DNA of 39,541 nt from a virus, in the IMG/VR virus record IMGVR_UViG_3300025853_000236, positions 1 to 39,541 of that record. The stretch is one strand, 5' to 3'. A program made the position numbers and the translations under genes. Under the pieces are notes generated by a model that saw only the letters and a program-made list of their open reading frames with translations, had not been told where the DNA came from and did not search any database. This document shows, one piece after another, positions 8,226 through 16,717 of this stretch (its first letter is position 1; the number at the start of each line of letters is the position of its first letter).

Positions 8226-8780
8226 ATGGCTACAACATTAGAAATTGTAAAAGGAATTCATCAAGCAGCAGCAAATGCTTATGATGGAGCACATGATGAA
8301 AGATTCGCAGGCAAAGATCTTGCGAAAGAAATTGGACTTCGCAGAGAAGAAGGGTGTGCAATCAACGACTCAAGAGTTATTGACGGCTTCAATGTAAAAG
8401 TAGCCGGTAACGAATTGCATATCATTTACCATACAGAGATGACTGCTAAAGAATCTCACAATGCTCAACTGGAATCAGAGATCGAACAGTGTATCGCTGA
8501 TATTGTAAAGTTTCTCAAGAAAGAATACAGAAAAGTTGCTGAGGGATCTTTAAGTCTTTCTAACCCTTCAGAAGTTAATATTCGTATGGAGTACATCTCT
8601 AGGCAAAGAACTTCGATTATTGCTAAACAATCGTTCACTATCGGTGGGATTGATGCAGAACAAAACAACTCTCCTGAGTCTCAAGAAGATCGCCTTGACA
8701 AAGCAGTTAAGGATTTTCTCTCAATGGGAAGAGAGCAAGCTAAGAAGCCTTCAAACTACACAGCAAAAAATGAGCAATAA
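8226..8780 (+). CDS. Hypothetical protein upstream of terminase
   Basis: This 184-residue protein is not recognised. It reads as a mixed alpha/beta domain (about residues 1-140) followed by a polar, probably disordered tail rich in Gln, Ser and Lys. Its stop overlaps the terminase start (TAATG), the position the small terminase subunit (gp16) occupies next to gp17 in T4. However, no helix-turn-helix or central coiled coil of the gp16 type is obvious, so small terminase is only a positional guess. GAGGA precedes the ATG at good spacing. Confidence 0.6.
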   Translation: MATTLEIVKGIHQAAANAYDGAHDERFAGKDLAKEIGLRREEGCAINDSRVIDGFNVKVAGNELHIIYHTEMTAKESHNAQLESEIEQCIADIVKFLKKEYRKVAEGSLSLSNPSEVNIRMEYISRQRTSIIAKQSFTIGGIDAEQNNSPESQEDRLDKAVKDFLSMGREQAKKPSNYTAKNEQ

Positions 8781-10372
8781 TGTTATCGAAACAACAAGCC
8801 GTACAAGAAATCTTAAAGTGTGGCAAGTCTCAAGAGTACTTTGTCAATAACTTTTGCCGCATCCCACATGCGGTTCACGGATTGGTGCGTTTTGATACAT
8901 ATGATTTTCAAGATGAGTTGCTTGTTGATTTAGAGAAGTATCGCTTCAATGTCGTTCTCAAAGCAAGACAGATGGGTATCTCAACAATTGTTGCTGCTCA
9001 TATCTCTTGGCTAATGATGTTTCACAAGCACAAGAAGGTTCTTATTCTCTGTACAAAACTAGAAACAGCAAAGAACGTTGTTGTTAAGGTAAAAGAGATG
9101 GTGAAGAATCTCCCAGAGTGGATGCAGATTGCTAAGATCACTGTAGATAACAGAACCTCGTTTGAACTATCAAATGGCTCTTGGATCAAGGCTTCTTCTA
9201 CTTCAGGAGATGCAGGGCGTTCGGAAGCTCTTTCTCTACTTGTGTTAGACGAGGCTGCTTTCATTCCTGATATGGATGATCTGTGGACGGGTATCTACCC
9301 TACAATCTCTACAGGGGGGCGCTGTATTGCCCTCTCAACGCCTAACGGTGTTGGTAACTGGTTCCACACTACCTATGTCGATTCGGTGTCTGGAGTGAAC
9401 GCTTTTAAGCCCACAGAGCTACATTGGAGTAGGCACCCAGACAGGGACAAGAAGTGGTTCGAAAACGAAACTAAGAATATGTCTCCGAGACAAATCGCAC
9501 AGGAGTATGAATGTAACTTCAATGCTTCTGGTGAAACTGTTATTGCTCCCGATGATATTGAAAGAATTGAGAAGATGGTTTGTGAGCCAAAGCACAAAGT
9601 TGGATATGATAGAAATTATTGGATCTGGGAAGAGTGCCAAGATGGAAAGAAGTATGTATTGGTAGCAGACGTTGCAAGGGGTGACGGGGCTGACTATTCT
9701 GTATTCCACGTTGTCAATACGGATACAATGGAAATCGTTGCAGAATATAAAGGAAAGCCAAACATTGATGACTTTGCAAATATGCTTTACTCGGCAGGTA
9801 GAGAATATGGTGGATGCTTACTGGTGGTTGAGAACAATAATATCGGATATTCAGTTCTTGAGAAGCTAATCGAGATGGAATATCCAAATATTTATTTCAG
9901 TGTCAAAGGATCAGGCGAGTACATAGAGCAGGTTTCTGCGATAGGAAATCAAAGTGCCGTTCCGGGCTTTACAACATCTATGAAAACTCGTCCATTAATT
10001 ATTGCCAAATTAGAGGAGTTCGTCAGAAATAAACTAATTACTATAAAATCTTTACGTTTATTGAATGAATTAAAGACTTTTGTGTGGTATTTGGGTAAAC
10101 CTCAAGCCATGAAAGGATATAACGATGATTTGGTAATGGCATTGGCTATTGCTTGCTGGGTTAGAGACACAGCGATCATTGCTTCCAAAAGAGGAGAGGA
10201 GTTGCAAAAAGCGATGCTAAATTCTATGGTATATACCAACACAGTCCTTAACACAAATATTAGAGGACAGCAGGGATACAACAAGAATCAATCTTCTTTT
10301 GAGGTTCAACAAGGAAGTCTGGAGAAACATAAACGTAACTTAGATCAATTTGGTTGGATATTCAAAGGATAA
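8780..10372 (+). CDS. Terminase large subunit (gp17-like)
   Basis: The 530-residue protein has both halves of a packaging motor. The ATPase shows a deviant Walker A, KARQMGIST at 61-69, and Walker B LLVLDEAA at 153-160 with Asp157 and Glu158; ALSTPNG (184-190) fits the coupling motif. The nuclease shows VADVARGDGADYSVF with Asp297, VVENNN with Glu351 and YNDDLVMALA with Asp449/450, the acidic triad of RNase H-fold terminases. It cuts concatemers and pumps DNA through the portal, whose gene follows 4 bases after the stop. T4 gp17 is 610 residues; the difference lies mainly in a shorter N-terminus. Confidence 0.95.
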   Translation: MLSKQQAVQEILKCGKSQEYFVNNFCRIPHAVHGLVRFDTYDFQDELLVDLEKYRFNVVLKARQMGISTIVAAHISWLMMFHKHKKVLILCTKLETAKNVVVKVKEMVKNLPEWMQIAKITVDNRTSFELSNGSWIKASSTSGDAGRSEALSLLVLDEAAFIPDMDDLWTGIYPTISTGGRCIALSTPNGVGNWFHTTYVDSVSGVNAFKPTELHWSRHPDRDKKWFENETKNMSPRQIAQEYECNFNASGETVIAPDDIERIEKMVCEPKHKVGYDRNYWIWEECQDGKKYVLVADVARGDGADYSVFHVVNTDTMEIVAEYKGKPNIDDFANMLYSAGREYGGCLLVVENNNIGYSVLEKLIEMEYPNIYFSVKGSGEYIEQVSAIGNQSAVPGFTTSMKTRPLIIAKLEEFVRNKLITIKSLRLLNELKTFVWYLGKPQAMKGYNDDLVMALAIACWVRDTAIIASKRGEELQKAMLNSMVYTNTVLNTNIRGQQGYNKNQSSFEVQQGSLEKHKRNLDQFGWIFKG

Positions 10373-10376
10373 AATA

Positions 10377-12320
10377 ATGGCTGACAATAAAAAGAACCCT
10401 AGAAACCCACAGAGTACTCTGTATAAAAGGTTGACAAAATTACTCTCATCTCCTATCGTCAATAGACGAACGCAGATGCAAAGACGTTATAAACGAGCAG
10501 ATATGGATAAATACAATTTTAATTCTGCTATGGGATTGGACTTTAAGAAGACTTCATACAATCCATATGACAATATGACTGCGAACATCATGGCGAATCA
10601 AAATCGTTATGAAAGATATACAGACTTCGATCAGATGGAGTATACTCCAGAGATTGCTTCTGCTCTTGATATCTATGCAGATGAGATGACTACCTCTACT
10701 ATGTTGTCCCCGATGCTTAACATTAAGTGTCCAAACGATGAGATCAAAATGATTCTTAAGAATCTTTATGAAGAAATTTTAAACGTTGATCTCAATCTTT
10801 TTGGATGGAGTCGCTCGCTTTGCAAGTATGGCGACTTTATGTTGTACTTGGATATCGATGCCACAATGGGTATTCGTCACGCAATCTCTCTCCCTATTGA
10901 TGAGGTTGAAAGAATCGAAGGGGAAGACAAAACAAACCCAAATTATATTCAATATCAATGGAACTCTGGCGGATTGACTTTCGAGAACTGGCAGATTGCC
11001 CACTTCAGAATATTAGGTAATGATAAATATGCTCCATATGGAACTTCAGTCCTTGAGCCTGCAAGAAGAATCTGGAGACAATTGACTCTACTTGAAGACG
11101 CAATGATGGCATACAGAATTGTTCGTTCTCCAGAAAGACGTGTGTTCTATATTGATGTCGGTAATATTGCTGCTCAAGATGTAGAACAGTTCATGCAGCG
11201 TGTCACTACACAGATGAAAAGAAATCAATTAATCGATGCGAACACTGGGCGTGTAGATCTACGTTACAATCCGTTATCTATCGATGAGGACTATTTTATT
11301 CCTGTTAGGGGTGGTAACAGCTCTAGAGTTGAATCGTTGCCGGGTGGCTCATATACGGGTGATATCGATGATGTTAAATATCTACGTGATAAGTTGTTCT
11401 CTGCTCTCAAGATTCCAATGTCGTATCTTTCAAGAGGAGACGGACAAACAGAAGACAAAGCTACTCTTGCACAGAAAGACATTCGTTTCGCAAGAACTAT
11501 CCAAAGATTACAAAGATCAGTTATCTCTGAGTTAGAGAAGATTGGATTGGTTCATCTTTATACTCTAGGTTATCGTGGTGATGATCTTATCTCTTTCAAG
11601 TTGCTCCTAAACAATCCTTCTAAGATTGCTGAACTTCAAGAACTTGAACACTGGAAACAGAAGTTTGATATTGCTGGTGCTGCTACTGAAGGGTTCTTCT
11701 CTAAGCGTTGGATCTCTGAAAACATTCTTGGAATGTCTGATGAGGAATTCCTTAGAAACCAAAGAGAGATGTTTTATGATAAGAAGATGGCATCTATGCT
11801 TGAGAAAGCTTCTGAAGAGATTCCTGCCTCTGCACCTGATACTGGTGCCGCAGGAGGACTCGGAGGAGGAGGCGGACTTGATCTCGGTGGCGGTGGAGAC
11901 GCCGGTGGAGGACTTGATCTCGGAGGAGATGCTGGCGGTGGTGAAGCACCTGCTGGAGACGCTGGTGCAGACGCCGGTGGCGGTGGTGATGAAGGTGGAG
12001 GAGCAGAATCCTCTTTACTCGCAGCACCGGGTAACAGAAGCCGTGATAAAGATGGCAAGGTATCAAGAGGCGATGGCAAGGGCAGAAGAAAGGTTAAGCC
12101 AGTCAAAGATGCTGAAGCAGGCAGGGCTGCTAGAACTAATAGCACCAAAGCTGTCACAAATCCAATGAAAAGAATGTTCAGTGATCCTATTGCAAACATT
12201 GTTAATACCGTGTACGAGGCGGAAGAAAAACAGATTTACGATAAAGAAGAGAAGCAACTATTTAATATTAGTCACGATATGAAAGTGCTACTTGAAAGTA
12301 TGGAGCCTAAAGAAAAATGA
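10377..12320 (+). CDS. Portal vertex protein (gp20-like)
   Basis: From ATG 10377 the product is 647 residues. The T4-type portal core is clear: FDQMEYTPEIASALDIYADE near residue 85, LLEDAMMAYRIVRSPERRVF near 240, and LFSALKIPMSYLSRGDG near 345. Portals are dodecameric rings at one capsid vertex that nucleate head assembly and hold the terminase. T4 gp20 is 524 residues. The excess here is mostly a C-terminal Gly/Asp/Ala-rich stretch (about residues 490-545), followed by a basic segment and a helical end. In-frame codons upstream from TTG 10350 overlap the terminase gene and lack a ribosome site, so ATG 10377 is chosen. The stop overlaps the next start (ATGA). Confidence 0.93.
   Translation: MADNKKNPRNPQSTLYKRLTKLLSSPIVNRRTQMQRRYKRADMDKYNFNSAMGLDFKKTSYNPYDNMTANIMANQNRYERYTDFDQMEYTPEIASALDIYADEMTTSTMLSPMLNIKCPNDEIKMILKNLYEEILNVDLNLFGWSRSLCKYGDFMLYLDIDATMGIRHAISLPIDEVERIEGEDKTNPNYIQYQWNSGGLTFENWQIAHFRILGNDKYAPYGTSVLEPARRIWRQLTLLEDAMMAYRIVRSPERRVFYIDVGNIAAQDVEQFMQRVTTQMKRNQLIDANTGRVDLRYNPLSIDEDYFIPVRGGNSSRVESLPGGSYTGDIDDVKYLRDKLFSALKIPMSYLSRGDGQTEDKATLAQKDIRFARTIQRLQRSVISELEKIGLVHLYTLGYRGDDLISFKLLLNNPSKIAELQELEHWKQKFDIAGAATEGFFSKRWISENILGMSDEEFLRNQREMFYDKKMASMLEKASEEIPASAPDTGAAGGLGGGGGLDLGGGGDAGGGLDLGGDAGGGEAPAGDAGADAGGGGDEGGGAESSLLAAPGNRSRDKDGKVSRGDGKGRRKVKPVKDAEAGRAARTNSTKAVTNPMKRMFSDPIANIVNTVYEAEEKQIYDKEEKQLFNISHDMKVLLESMEPKEK
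11845..12009 (+). repeat. Gly/Asp/Ala-rich low-complexity repeat in the portal C-terminus
   Basis: About 55 codons encode short repeats of GGLDLGG, DAGGG and GADAGG. The DNA repeats GGTGGAGGACTTGATCTCGG-like units imperfectly. The same word order (GGLDLG, DAG, EAPA) occurs in the scaffold protein at 26952-27003. It probably forms a flexible linker on the portal. Confidence 0.8.
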
Positions 12321-13105
12321 AATATAACAAGAAAAGAAATACAGCGTTTCTGTATGAAACTCTAATCCTAGAAATGACTAAGGCAGCATTAGATAAAGAT
12401 GAGAAGCGAAAGAATATTGCTCTTGACATCATCAAAGAAAACTTTGCAAAGAATTCTATCCTTGATGAAGAACTTGATGCCTATCGTTCTATTATGGAAA
12501 CTAAAGGTGCCACCAAGGAGTGGGCTGATATGATCCTCCGTGAAGCTCAGAGAACTTACCTGTCTTTACATCCGGGACATGTATTCAACCAACAGACTCA
12601 TGTAATCAACAGAGTTAATAAAGAATTAGGCAAAGACACTTTCAACAACTTTACGCCAAACTATAAGTCATTGGCAACAATCGGACAACTGTTTAGTGTC
12701 AAGACTCCAGTCAAAACAAGAGTTATTCTAGAAAGCAACATTATTGCAGAAATGACAAGCCAAGAAGAAACAATGACTGTAGAGCCAGTAGACAATTTGG
12801 TACTTAAAGTATTCGTGGAAAAGTTTAATGAAAAGTATGATAGCCTATTAGAAGAACAGAAGGATCTTCTGTTCAAATACATCTTCTCGTTTGCAGACGA
12901 TGGTATGGGACTTAAAGTCGCAATCAACGAAGAAATCTCAAGAATGAAAAAGATCGTAACAGAAAACAAAAGTGTAGTGCCAGAATTAGCCGATAAGTTC
13001 GATTCATTGGGAGTTATGCTTGAATCTTTTTCCAAACAGACTATCGATGATAAAATGCTTTTAAAGGTTATGAAGACTCAAGAATTTTGTAAGGAACTTA
13101 TCTAA
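12317..13105 (+). CDS. Conserved-looking hypothetical protein after the portal
   Basis: The 262-residue protein is not recognised. It is predicted almost wholly helical: an N-terminal bundle (KRNTAFLYETLILEM onward), a middle with PNYKSLATIGQLFS, and a long charged C-terminal helix pair. There are no cysteine clusters, membrane segments or nucleotide motifs. In T4 the genes between portal and protease (67, 68) encode prohead core components, so a core or head-assembly role is plausible by position only. It overlaps the portal stop by 4 bases and its own stop overlaps the next start (TAATG), so it is translationally embedded in the head cluster. Confidence 0.6.
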   Translation: MKYNKKRNTAFLYETLILEMTKAALDKDEKRKNIALDIIKENFAKNSILDEELDAYRSIMETKGATKEWADMILREAQRTYLSLHPGHVFNQQTHVINRVNKELGKDTFNNFTPNYKSLATIGQLFSVKTPVKTRVILESNIIAEMTSQEETMTVEPVDNLVLKVFVEKFNEKYDSLLEEQKDLLFKYIFSFADDGMGLKVAINEEISRMKKIVTENKSVVPELADKFDSLGVMLESFSKQTIDDKMLLKVMKTQEFCKELI

Positions 13106-13692
13106 TGTCAATTAAAATATTTGTAGGTGAGAAATCCATCTCAAGAGATGCGAACAAACTTAGAGACTACAAGTTCTCTCTCGATATGAGACAGACACTT
13201 GGAGGCGACTATGTTGTGTACGATCATCCTGATATTGATATCGTTATTATGCCTCAGATGAAGAAGGTTGTTGCGTTCCCGAAGGACAAGATCTCAGATA
13301 TGACATATGATACAGAATCCAGATTATTTGATTTTATGTGCAAGAAAGGAGTTATCGCAAGAGACTCTGTGCAAGGTGGGAATGTGTATGCATCTCTCCA
13401 AGGGCTGTTCGAAACTCCTCCTGCCCCTAAAGCAAAAGAAGGAGAAGAAGCACAAGATCCCTTAGATCCATTGCAGCCTATTCTATTTGTAGTTGGCAAG
13501 TTCATTGAAATGGAAAAGCCAAGATATGAGTACCTACAGAAGATGGACGAGGAAGAAGAAGATTATTACACAAACCCAACAGACGCAAACTCAACAGAGT
13601 TGGGCGAAGTCCCTCACGCTAGAGAGAAGGGAACAATCCGTCCGGGAATCTACTACCAAGCATATATGCACAACAGATTCTACAGGAGATAG
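13105..13692 (+). CDS. Hypothetical head-cluster protein
   Basis: The 195-residue protein is not recognised. The N-terminal ~100 residues read as an alpha/beta domain (KIFVGEKSISRDANKL, DIDIVIMPQMKKVVAFPKD). A Pro/Glu-rich linker (PPAPKAKEGEEAQDPLDP) follows, then a helix with a run of five acidic residues (DEEEED) and a basic C-terminal tail (MHNRFYRR). It lies between two unknown genes in the portal-to-protease interval with a TAATG overlap at its start. No enzymatic motif is seen. Confidence 0.55.
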   Translation: MSIKIFVGEKSISRDANKLRDYKFSLDMRQTLGGDYVVYDHPDIDIVIMPQMKKVVAFPKDKISDMTYDTESRLFDFMCKKGVIARDSVQGGNVYASLQGLFETPPAPKAKEGEEAQDPLDPLQPILFVVGKFIEMEKPRYEYLQKMDEEEEDYYTNPTDANSTELGEVPHAREKGTIRPGIYYQAYMHNRFYRR

Positions 13693-13695
13693 ATT

Positions 13696-14517
13696 GTGAA
13701 AGAGTTACTAAAAGAATGGAAACAATATTCTGAATATCATGAATTATTTGAAAGACATGAATACATTCAGCATGCATTAGGATTTGAGCCACTTCTGAAT
13801 GAGAGTGGCGGCATATACTACACCTCAGATATGAAAGATCAGATCATAGAAGAGCACTTGTTACTTGAAGGCTTTTTCGATCAATTTAATCCAATTGAAA
13901 CGATCAAGAAGTATGGCAAAGAAGTTGGGGAACTGTTTTCTACCTTATATGGCGTTATTAAGAATCCAAAGTATATACCTGATTTTGTTTCTGCAATAAT
14001 TAAAAGAATCTTAAACAATTGGAAAGAAAAAATAAATTCTGTCGTAACTTGGCTAGAAGGAAAGAACATGCCAACGTTTGCCGCTGGATTGAAAAAGATT
14101 ATAAGTGGAATAAATTCTATTATTAATATGGAAGTTAATTGGAAGAAAGCTATTCTTATCACTGGTGTTGTTATTGGGGTTTCTTATCTTTTTGATAAAC
14201 TAAAAGACGTCGGACTAGATATTCTTGGTGGGATTGGGGACATCAAAGATCAAGTATTGGAAGCTGCTGAAAATTTCATAACTAAAGAATTTCCCAAGAT
14301 TGTGACTAAACTATATGGCAAGGCTGCACTAGCAGCGTCATCAGGGTTTCTTGGATGGGTTGTAGGCGCTATAGCAGTCATAAAGGTTGTAAATTTGGCA
14401 AAAGATGCTCTTAAACCTATGTTTGAAAGATACAAAGAACTTACACGACGAAGAGACAACAGAGAGAAGACTGCACAAGATGGCATAATTAGATTGGAAA
14501 ACAGACTTAAGGATTAG
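13696..14517 (+). CDS. Hydrophobic putative internal head or membrane protein
   Basis: The 273-residue protein starts at GTG 13696, with AGGAG 8 bases upstream. Hydrophobic stretches occur at about 155-168 (AILITGVVIGVSYLF) and 210-231 (AALAASSGFLGWVVGAIAVIKVV), separated by amphipathic helices, and the C-terminus is strongly basic (KELTRRRDNREK). Near the N-terminus LLNESGG (34-39) contains an L-x-E site of the kind T4-type prohead proteases cleave. A hydrophobic, partly amphipathic protein in the head cluster could be an internal protein ejected with DNA to act at the host membrane, or an ordinary membrane protein. It is unrecognised by sequence. Confidence 0.5.
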   Translation: MKELLKEWKQYSEYHELFERHEYIQHALGFEPLLNESGGIYYTSDMKDQIIEEHLLLEGFFDQFNPIETIKKYGKEVGELFSTLYGVIKNPKYIPDFVSAIIKRILNNWKEKINSVVTWLEGKNMPTFAAGLKKIISGINSIINMEVNWKKAILITGVVIGVSYLFDKLKDVGLDILGGIGDIKDQVLEAAENFITKEFPKIVTKLYGKAALAASSGFLGWVVGAIAVIKVVNLAKDALKPMFERYKELTRRRDNREKTAQDGIIRLENRLKD

Positions 14518-14519
14518 AT

Positions 14520-14816
14520 GTGGAATTACTTTGGTTTACACTCTCAGCTTATGGGTTAACACAGATATTAGTTTATGGTTCGATCTTTAAATCATTCAGA
14601 GACTACACCCTGAAATATACCAAACTTTTATCTTGCCCAATGTGTACAGGATTTTGGGTTGGAGTTATTTTATTTTTCCTTAATCCTTTTACAGAACTAT
14701 TTACATTTGAGTTAAATTTAGCAAATTTTTTAATTTGTGGCTGGCTATCGTCTGGGACTTCCTATATACTATGTATGCTATTTGACGACGATGGTTTAAA
14801 AATTATGAGGAAATAA
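14520..14816 (+). CDS. Small membrane protein with CPMC motif (DUF1360-like)
   Basis: The 98-residue protein starts at GTG 14520. The ATG two bases earlier is in another frame and closes after 13 codons. Three hydrophobic segments are visible, and the first cytoplasmic-side loop has LLSCPMCTGFWVGV. This matches the Cys-Pro-x-Cys-x-Gly-Phe-Trp pattern I associate with the DUF1360 family of small membrane proteins found in bacteria and phages. Function is not known for that family. It begins 2 bases after the preceding stop and probably depends on translational coupling. Confidence 0.6.
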   Translation: MELLWFTLSAYGLTQILVYGSIFKSFRDYTLKYTKLLSCPMCTGFWVGVILFFLNPFTELFTFELNLANFLICGWLSSGTSYILCMLFDDDGLKIMRK

Positions 14817-14817
14817 A

Positions 14818-14955
14818 ATGAATATCAAGATCCCCAAAAAAAGAGCAATGGAAATTATGAAAGAAGAAATCGAGAAGTTCTTGCAAGAAAACAAGAATGT
14901 CGATAGAAAACTTTTAGAGTCCTACATTTCAAAAACTACAGGAGAAAAGAAATGA
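14818..14955 (+). CDS. 45-residue lysine/glutamate-rich small protein
   Basis: A short frame runs from ATG 14818 to TGA 14955, with its stop overlapping the next ATG (ATGA). The product starts MNIKIPKKRAMEIMKEEIEK and continues FLQEN. That pattern of basic start, amphipathic helix with KEE, and an L-x-E site resembles the N-terminal leaders of the next proteins. The tight spacing (one base after the previous stop) and the overlap support it as a real gene. A weak GAGGAAA site lies upstream. Function is unknown; it could be a minimal internal head peptide. Confidence 0.55.
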   Translation: MNIKIPKKRAMEIMKEEIEKFLQENKNVDRKLLESYISKTTGEKK

Positions 14956-15338
14956 GAGTAACAAAATCTTATATTAAACAATTGGTAAAAGAAGAATTAA
15001 CTAAGGTTCTTAACGAGTCAGCCCCTACTGAAGATGTACAAAGAATTATGGATTATTTGAAAGATGTTTACGTGATGCCAAAAGACGCAGCAGAATTCGA
15101 AAGTGCTCCAGAACGATTTGGCGGACAAGGAAAGTCTTTTGAAGAATTTGCCAAAGAAGTGGAAGCAGCAACCGGTGCACCATACGCTAAAGTATATTCT
15201 GTCTTCTTGTCTCACGATGGCTCAGATCGAGAAGGGCTTGGGCAACACAAAGCCAAAAGCTCAGGACACAGTGCGAATGACAAAGCATTGGCTGCTCAGT
15301 CTAGAAGAATTAGAAAAGGTTCAATGCCTAAAATTTAA
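14952..15338 (+). CDS. Small protein with capsid-targeting-like N-terminal leader
   Basis: The 128-residue protein begins MRVTKSYIKQLVKEELTKVL, followed by NE and SAP. The first 16 residues are nearly identical to those of the 232-residue neighbour at 15351, and both then have an L/I-x-E site ending at residue 22. After that the two proteins differ completely. A shared amphipathic leader followed by a protease-type site is the plan of T4 internal proteins and their capsid-targeting sequence. The body contains GQGKSFEEFAKEVEAATG and a basic C-terminus (SRRIRKGSMPKI), which would suit contact with packaged DNA. Function is inferred. AGGAGAAA precedes the start. Confidence 0.6.
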   Translation: MRVTKSYIKQLVKEELTKVLNESAPTEDVQRIMDYLKDVYVMPKDAAEFESAPERFGGQGKSFEEFAKEVEAATGAPYAKVYSVFLSHDGSDREGLGQHKAKSSGHSANDKALAAQSRRIRKGSMPKI

Positions 15339-15350
15339 GGAAATATTATT

Positions 15351-16049
15351 ATGAAAGTTACAAAATCTTATATTAAAAGAATTATCAAAGAAGAGTTAGC
15401 TCAGGTTATCAAAGAGTTCGATCTAGATGCCTTCGATTCGGATACAGGTGCAGGAGAGTCTCAAGAAGATATTGACAAAAGAGAAAGAGAAGAAGACTTT
15501 GCTGATTACATGAAGATGCTGTTTGGTGCGTTTCATAATATCGCAACTAACGAAAAGGCTGCCGTCATTGCAGCAATGAATCTTCAGAGACAACCAGAAC
15601 TGTTTAAGTCTTTTAATATTGTTTATAAGCTATTGTCTCAAGTCGTACAAGGAAACACAAATGTTGGACTTCAAAAAGTAGATGAAGGTTCCATTAAGTG
15701 TCCAGAAGGTGATGCTTTTGAGGAGTGCGCAAGAGCAAAGATAAAAGAGTTCTATTCAGTCGATCCATTGTTCAGTAAGTTAGGTGGAGCAATAGAAAAA
15801 CTAGATTACGATTTTAGTGATAGTTTTAGAGATTCGTCCAGCGGCCCTTACTATGGTAATGGCTTTATGGCTGTTTCTAAGATTGCTCCTGATGATGGTA
15901 CAAAACAACAAAAAATTTATGAGTATTTCAACAAGAATGTAAAAAATATTTATGAATTTATGTCTAGAGATGGATTTAATCCTAGCAATTATGCAGGCGG
16001 TGACGTCAGATATATTGAGGGCGGAATGTCAAAGAGAGGTGAAATGTGA
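15351..16049 (+). CDS. Protein with capsid-targeting-like N-terminal leader
   Basis: The 232-residue protein begins MKVTKSYIKRIIKEELAQVI, then KE at 21-22. It shares its leader with the preceding gene, including an identical 18-base DNA stretch (ACAAAATCTTATATTAAA). The body is acidic after the leader and then mixed, with a Gly/Tyr/Asn-rich C-terminal third. It is unrecognised. Its place immediately before the prohead protease supports a prohead interior role like T4 IP or gp67/68-type components. AAGGAA is the ribosome site. Its stop overlaps a 16-codon micro-ORF. Confidence 0.6.
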   Translation: MKVTKSYIKRIIKEELAQVIKEFDLDAFDSDTGAGESQEDIDKREREEDFADYMKMLFGAFHNIATNEKAAVIAAMNLQRQPELFKSFNIVYKLLSQVVQGNTNVGLQKVDEGSIKCPEGDAFEECARAKIKEFYSVDPLFSKLGGAIEKLDYDFSDSFRDSSSGPYYGNGFMAVSKIAPDDGTKQQKIYEYFNKNVKNIYEFMSRDGFNPSNYAGGDVRYIEGGMSKRGEM

Positions 16050-16099
16050 TGATTAGATGGATGCTACAACCAGTAAGAAGATGCAAGAACGGGTGTTGA
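16049..16099 (+). CDS. Possible 16-residue micro-ORF
   Basis: ATG 16049 overlaps the upstream stop (ATGA) and gives MIRWMLQPVRRCKNGC before TGA 16097-16099, just 3 bases short of the protease ATG at 16103. It fills the gap between the two genes exactly. It could be a real peptide (two cysteines in CKNGC, basic RR), or a coupling device that carries ribosomes to the protease, whose own Shine-Dalgarno is weak. A chance frame cannot be excluded. Confidence 0.3.
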   Translation: MIRWMLQPVRRCKNGC

Positions 16100-16102
16100 C
16101 GT

Positions 16103-16714
16103 ATGAGTAAAGTTTTATTAAGAGAATATTATGAATTATGTGAAGGCGGTGTTTGCCAAGATATGCTTACCGAAGCAGAAAAGAAATATGTTGCTAACGG
16201 TGGGATGATCTTGACAGGTAAACTGCAAGAAGCAGAAGTTCAGAACGGAAACGGACGAGTGTATCCTAGAAAGATCCTCGAAAGAGAAATGAAGAACTAT
16301 ATGATGCTTGTGAAAGACAGAAGAGCATTGGGAGAGTTGGATCATCCAGATGATTCTGTTATCAACCTCAAGAATGCTTCACATATGGTTACAGACGCAT
16401 GGTGGGATGGAAACAATGTTATGGGAAAAGTTAAAATCCTTAACACTCCGTCTGGCAAGATTTTACAACAACTTGTCAATGACGGTGTTAAGTTGGGCAT
16501 TAGTAGTCGGGCTCTTGGCTCTGTCAATGAATCAGGGGGAAAAACGATGGTTCAAGAGGATCTTCAACTTATTTGCTTTGATTTTGTTAGTGAACCTTCT
16601 ACTCCTAACGCATTTATGGCTCTCCAAGAAGCCAAGAATATCAGAATTGAAACAGATATTTTCGACAAGAAGTACAAATTAAACAGAATGTTAAACGAAA
16701 TATTGGAGGATTAA
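16103..16714 (+). CDS. Prohead core protease (gp21-like)
   Basis: The 203-residue protein has the T4 gp21 family pattern: NGNGRVYPRKILEREM at about 48-63, ALGELDHP with His81, and LGISSRALGS with the catalytic Ser at 134 or 135. These fit the His/Ser dyad of herpesvirus-assemblin-like prohead proteases. It matures the prohead by cutting scaffold, internal and capsid proteins after L/I-x-E. It has such a site in its own N-terminus, MLTEAEKK (cut after Glu24), which could be for self-processing. The likely substrates surround it: leader proteins upstream and downstream, and gp22 and gp23 further on. In T4, gp22 follows directly; here about 10 kb intervenes. Confidence 0.92.
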   Translation: MSKVLLREYYELCEGGVCQDMLTEAEKKYVANGGMILTGKLQEAEVQNGNGRVYPRKILEREMKNYMMLVKDRRALGELDHPDDSVINLKNASHMVTDAWWDGNNVMGKVKILNTPSGKILQQLVNDGVKLGISSRALGSVNESGGKTMVQEDLQLICFDFVSEPSTPNAFMALQEAKNIRIETDIFDKKYKLNRMLNEILED

Positions 16715-16717
16715 GTA

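Noticed and set aside
11774-12199. 141-codon minus-strand frame rich in Pro and Ser
   Set aside because: It is the complement of the Gly/Asp/Ala repeats of the portal gene and has no independent support.
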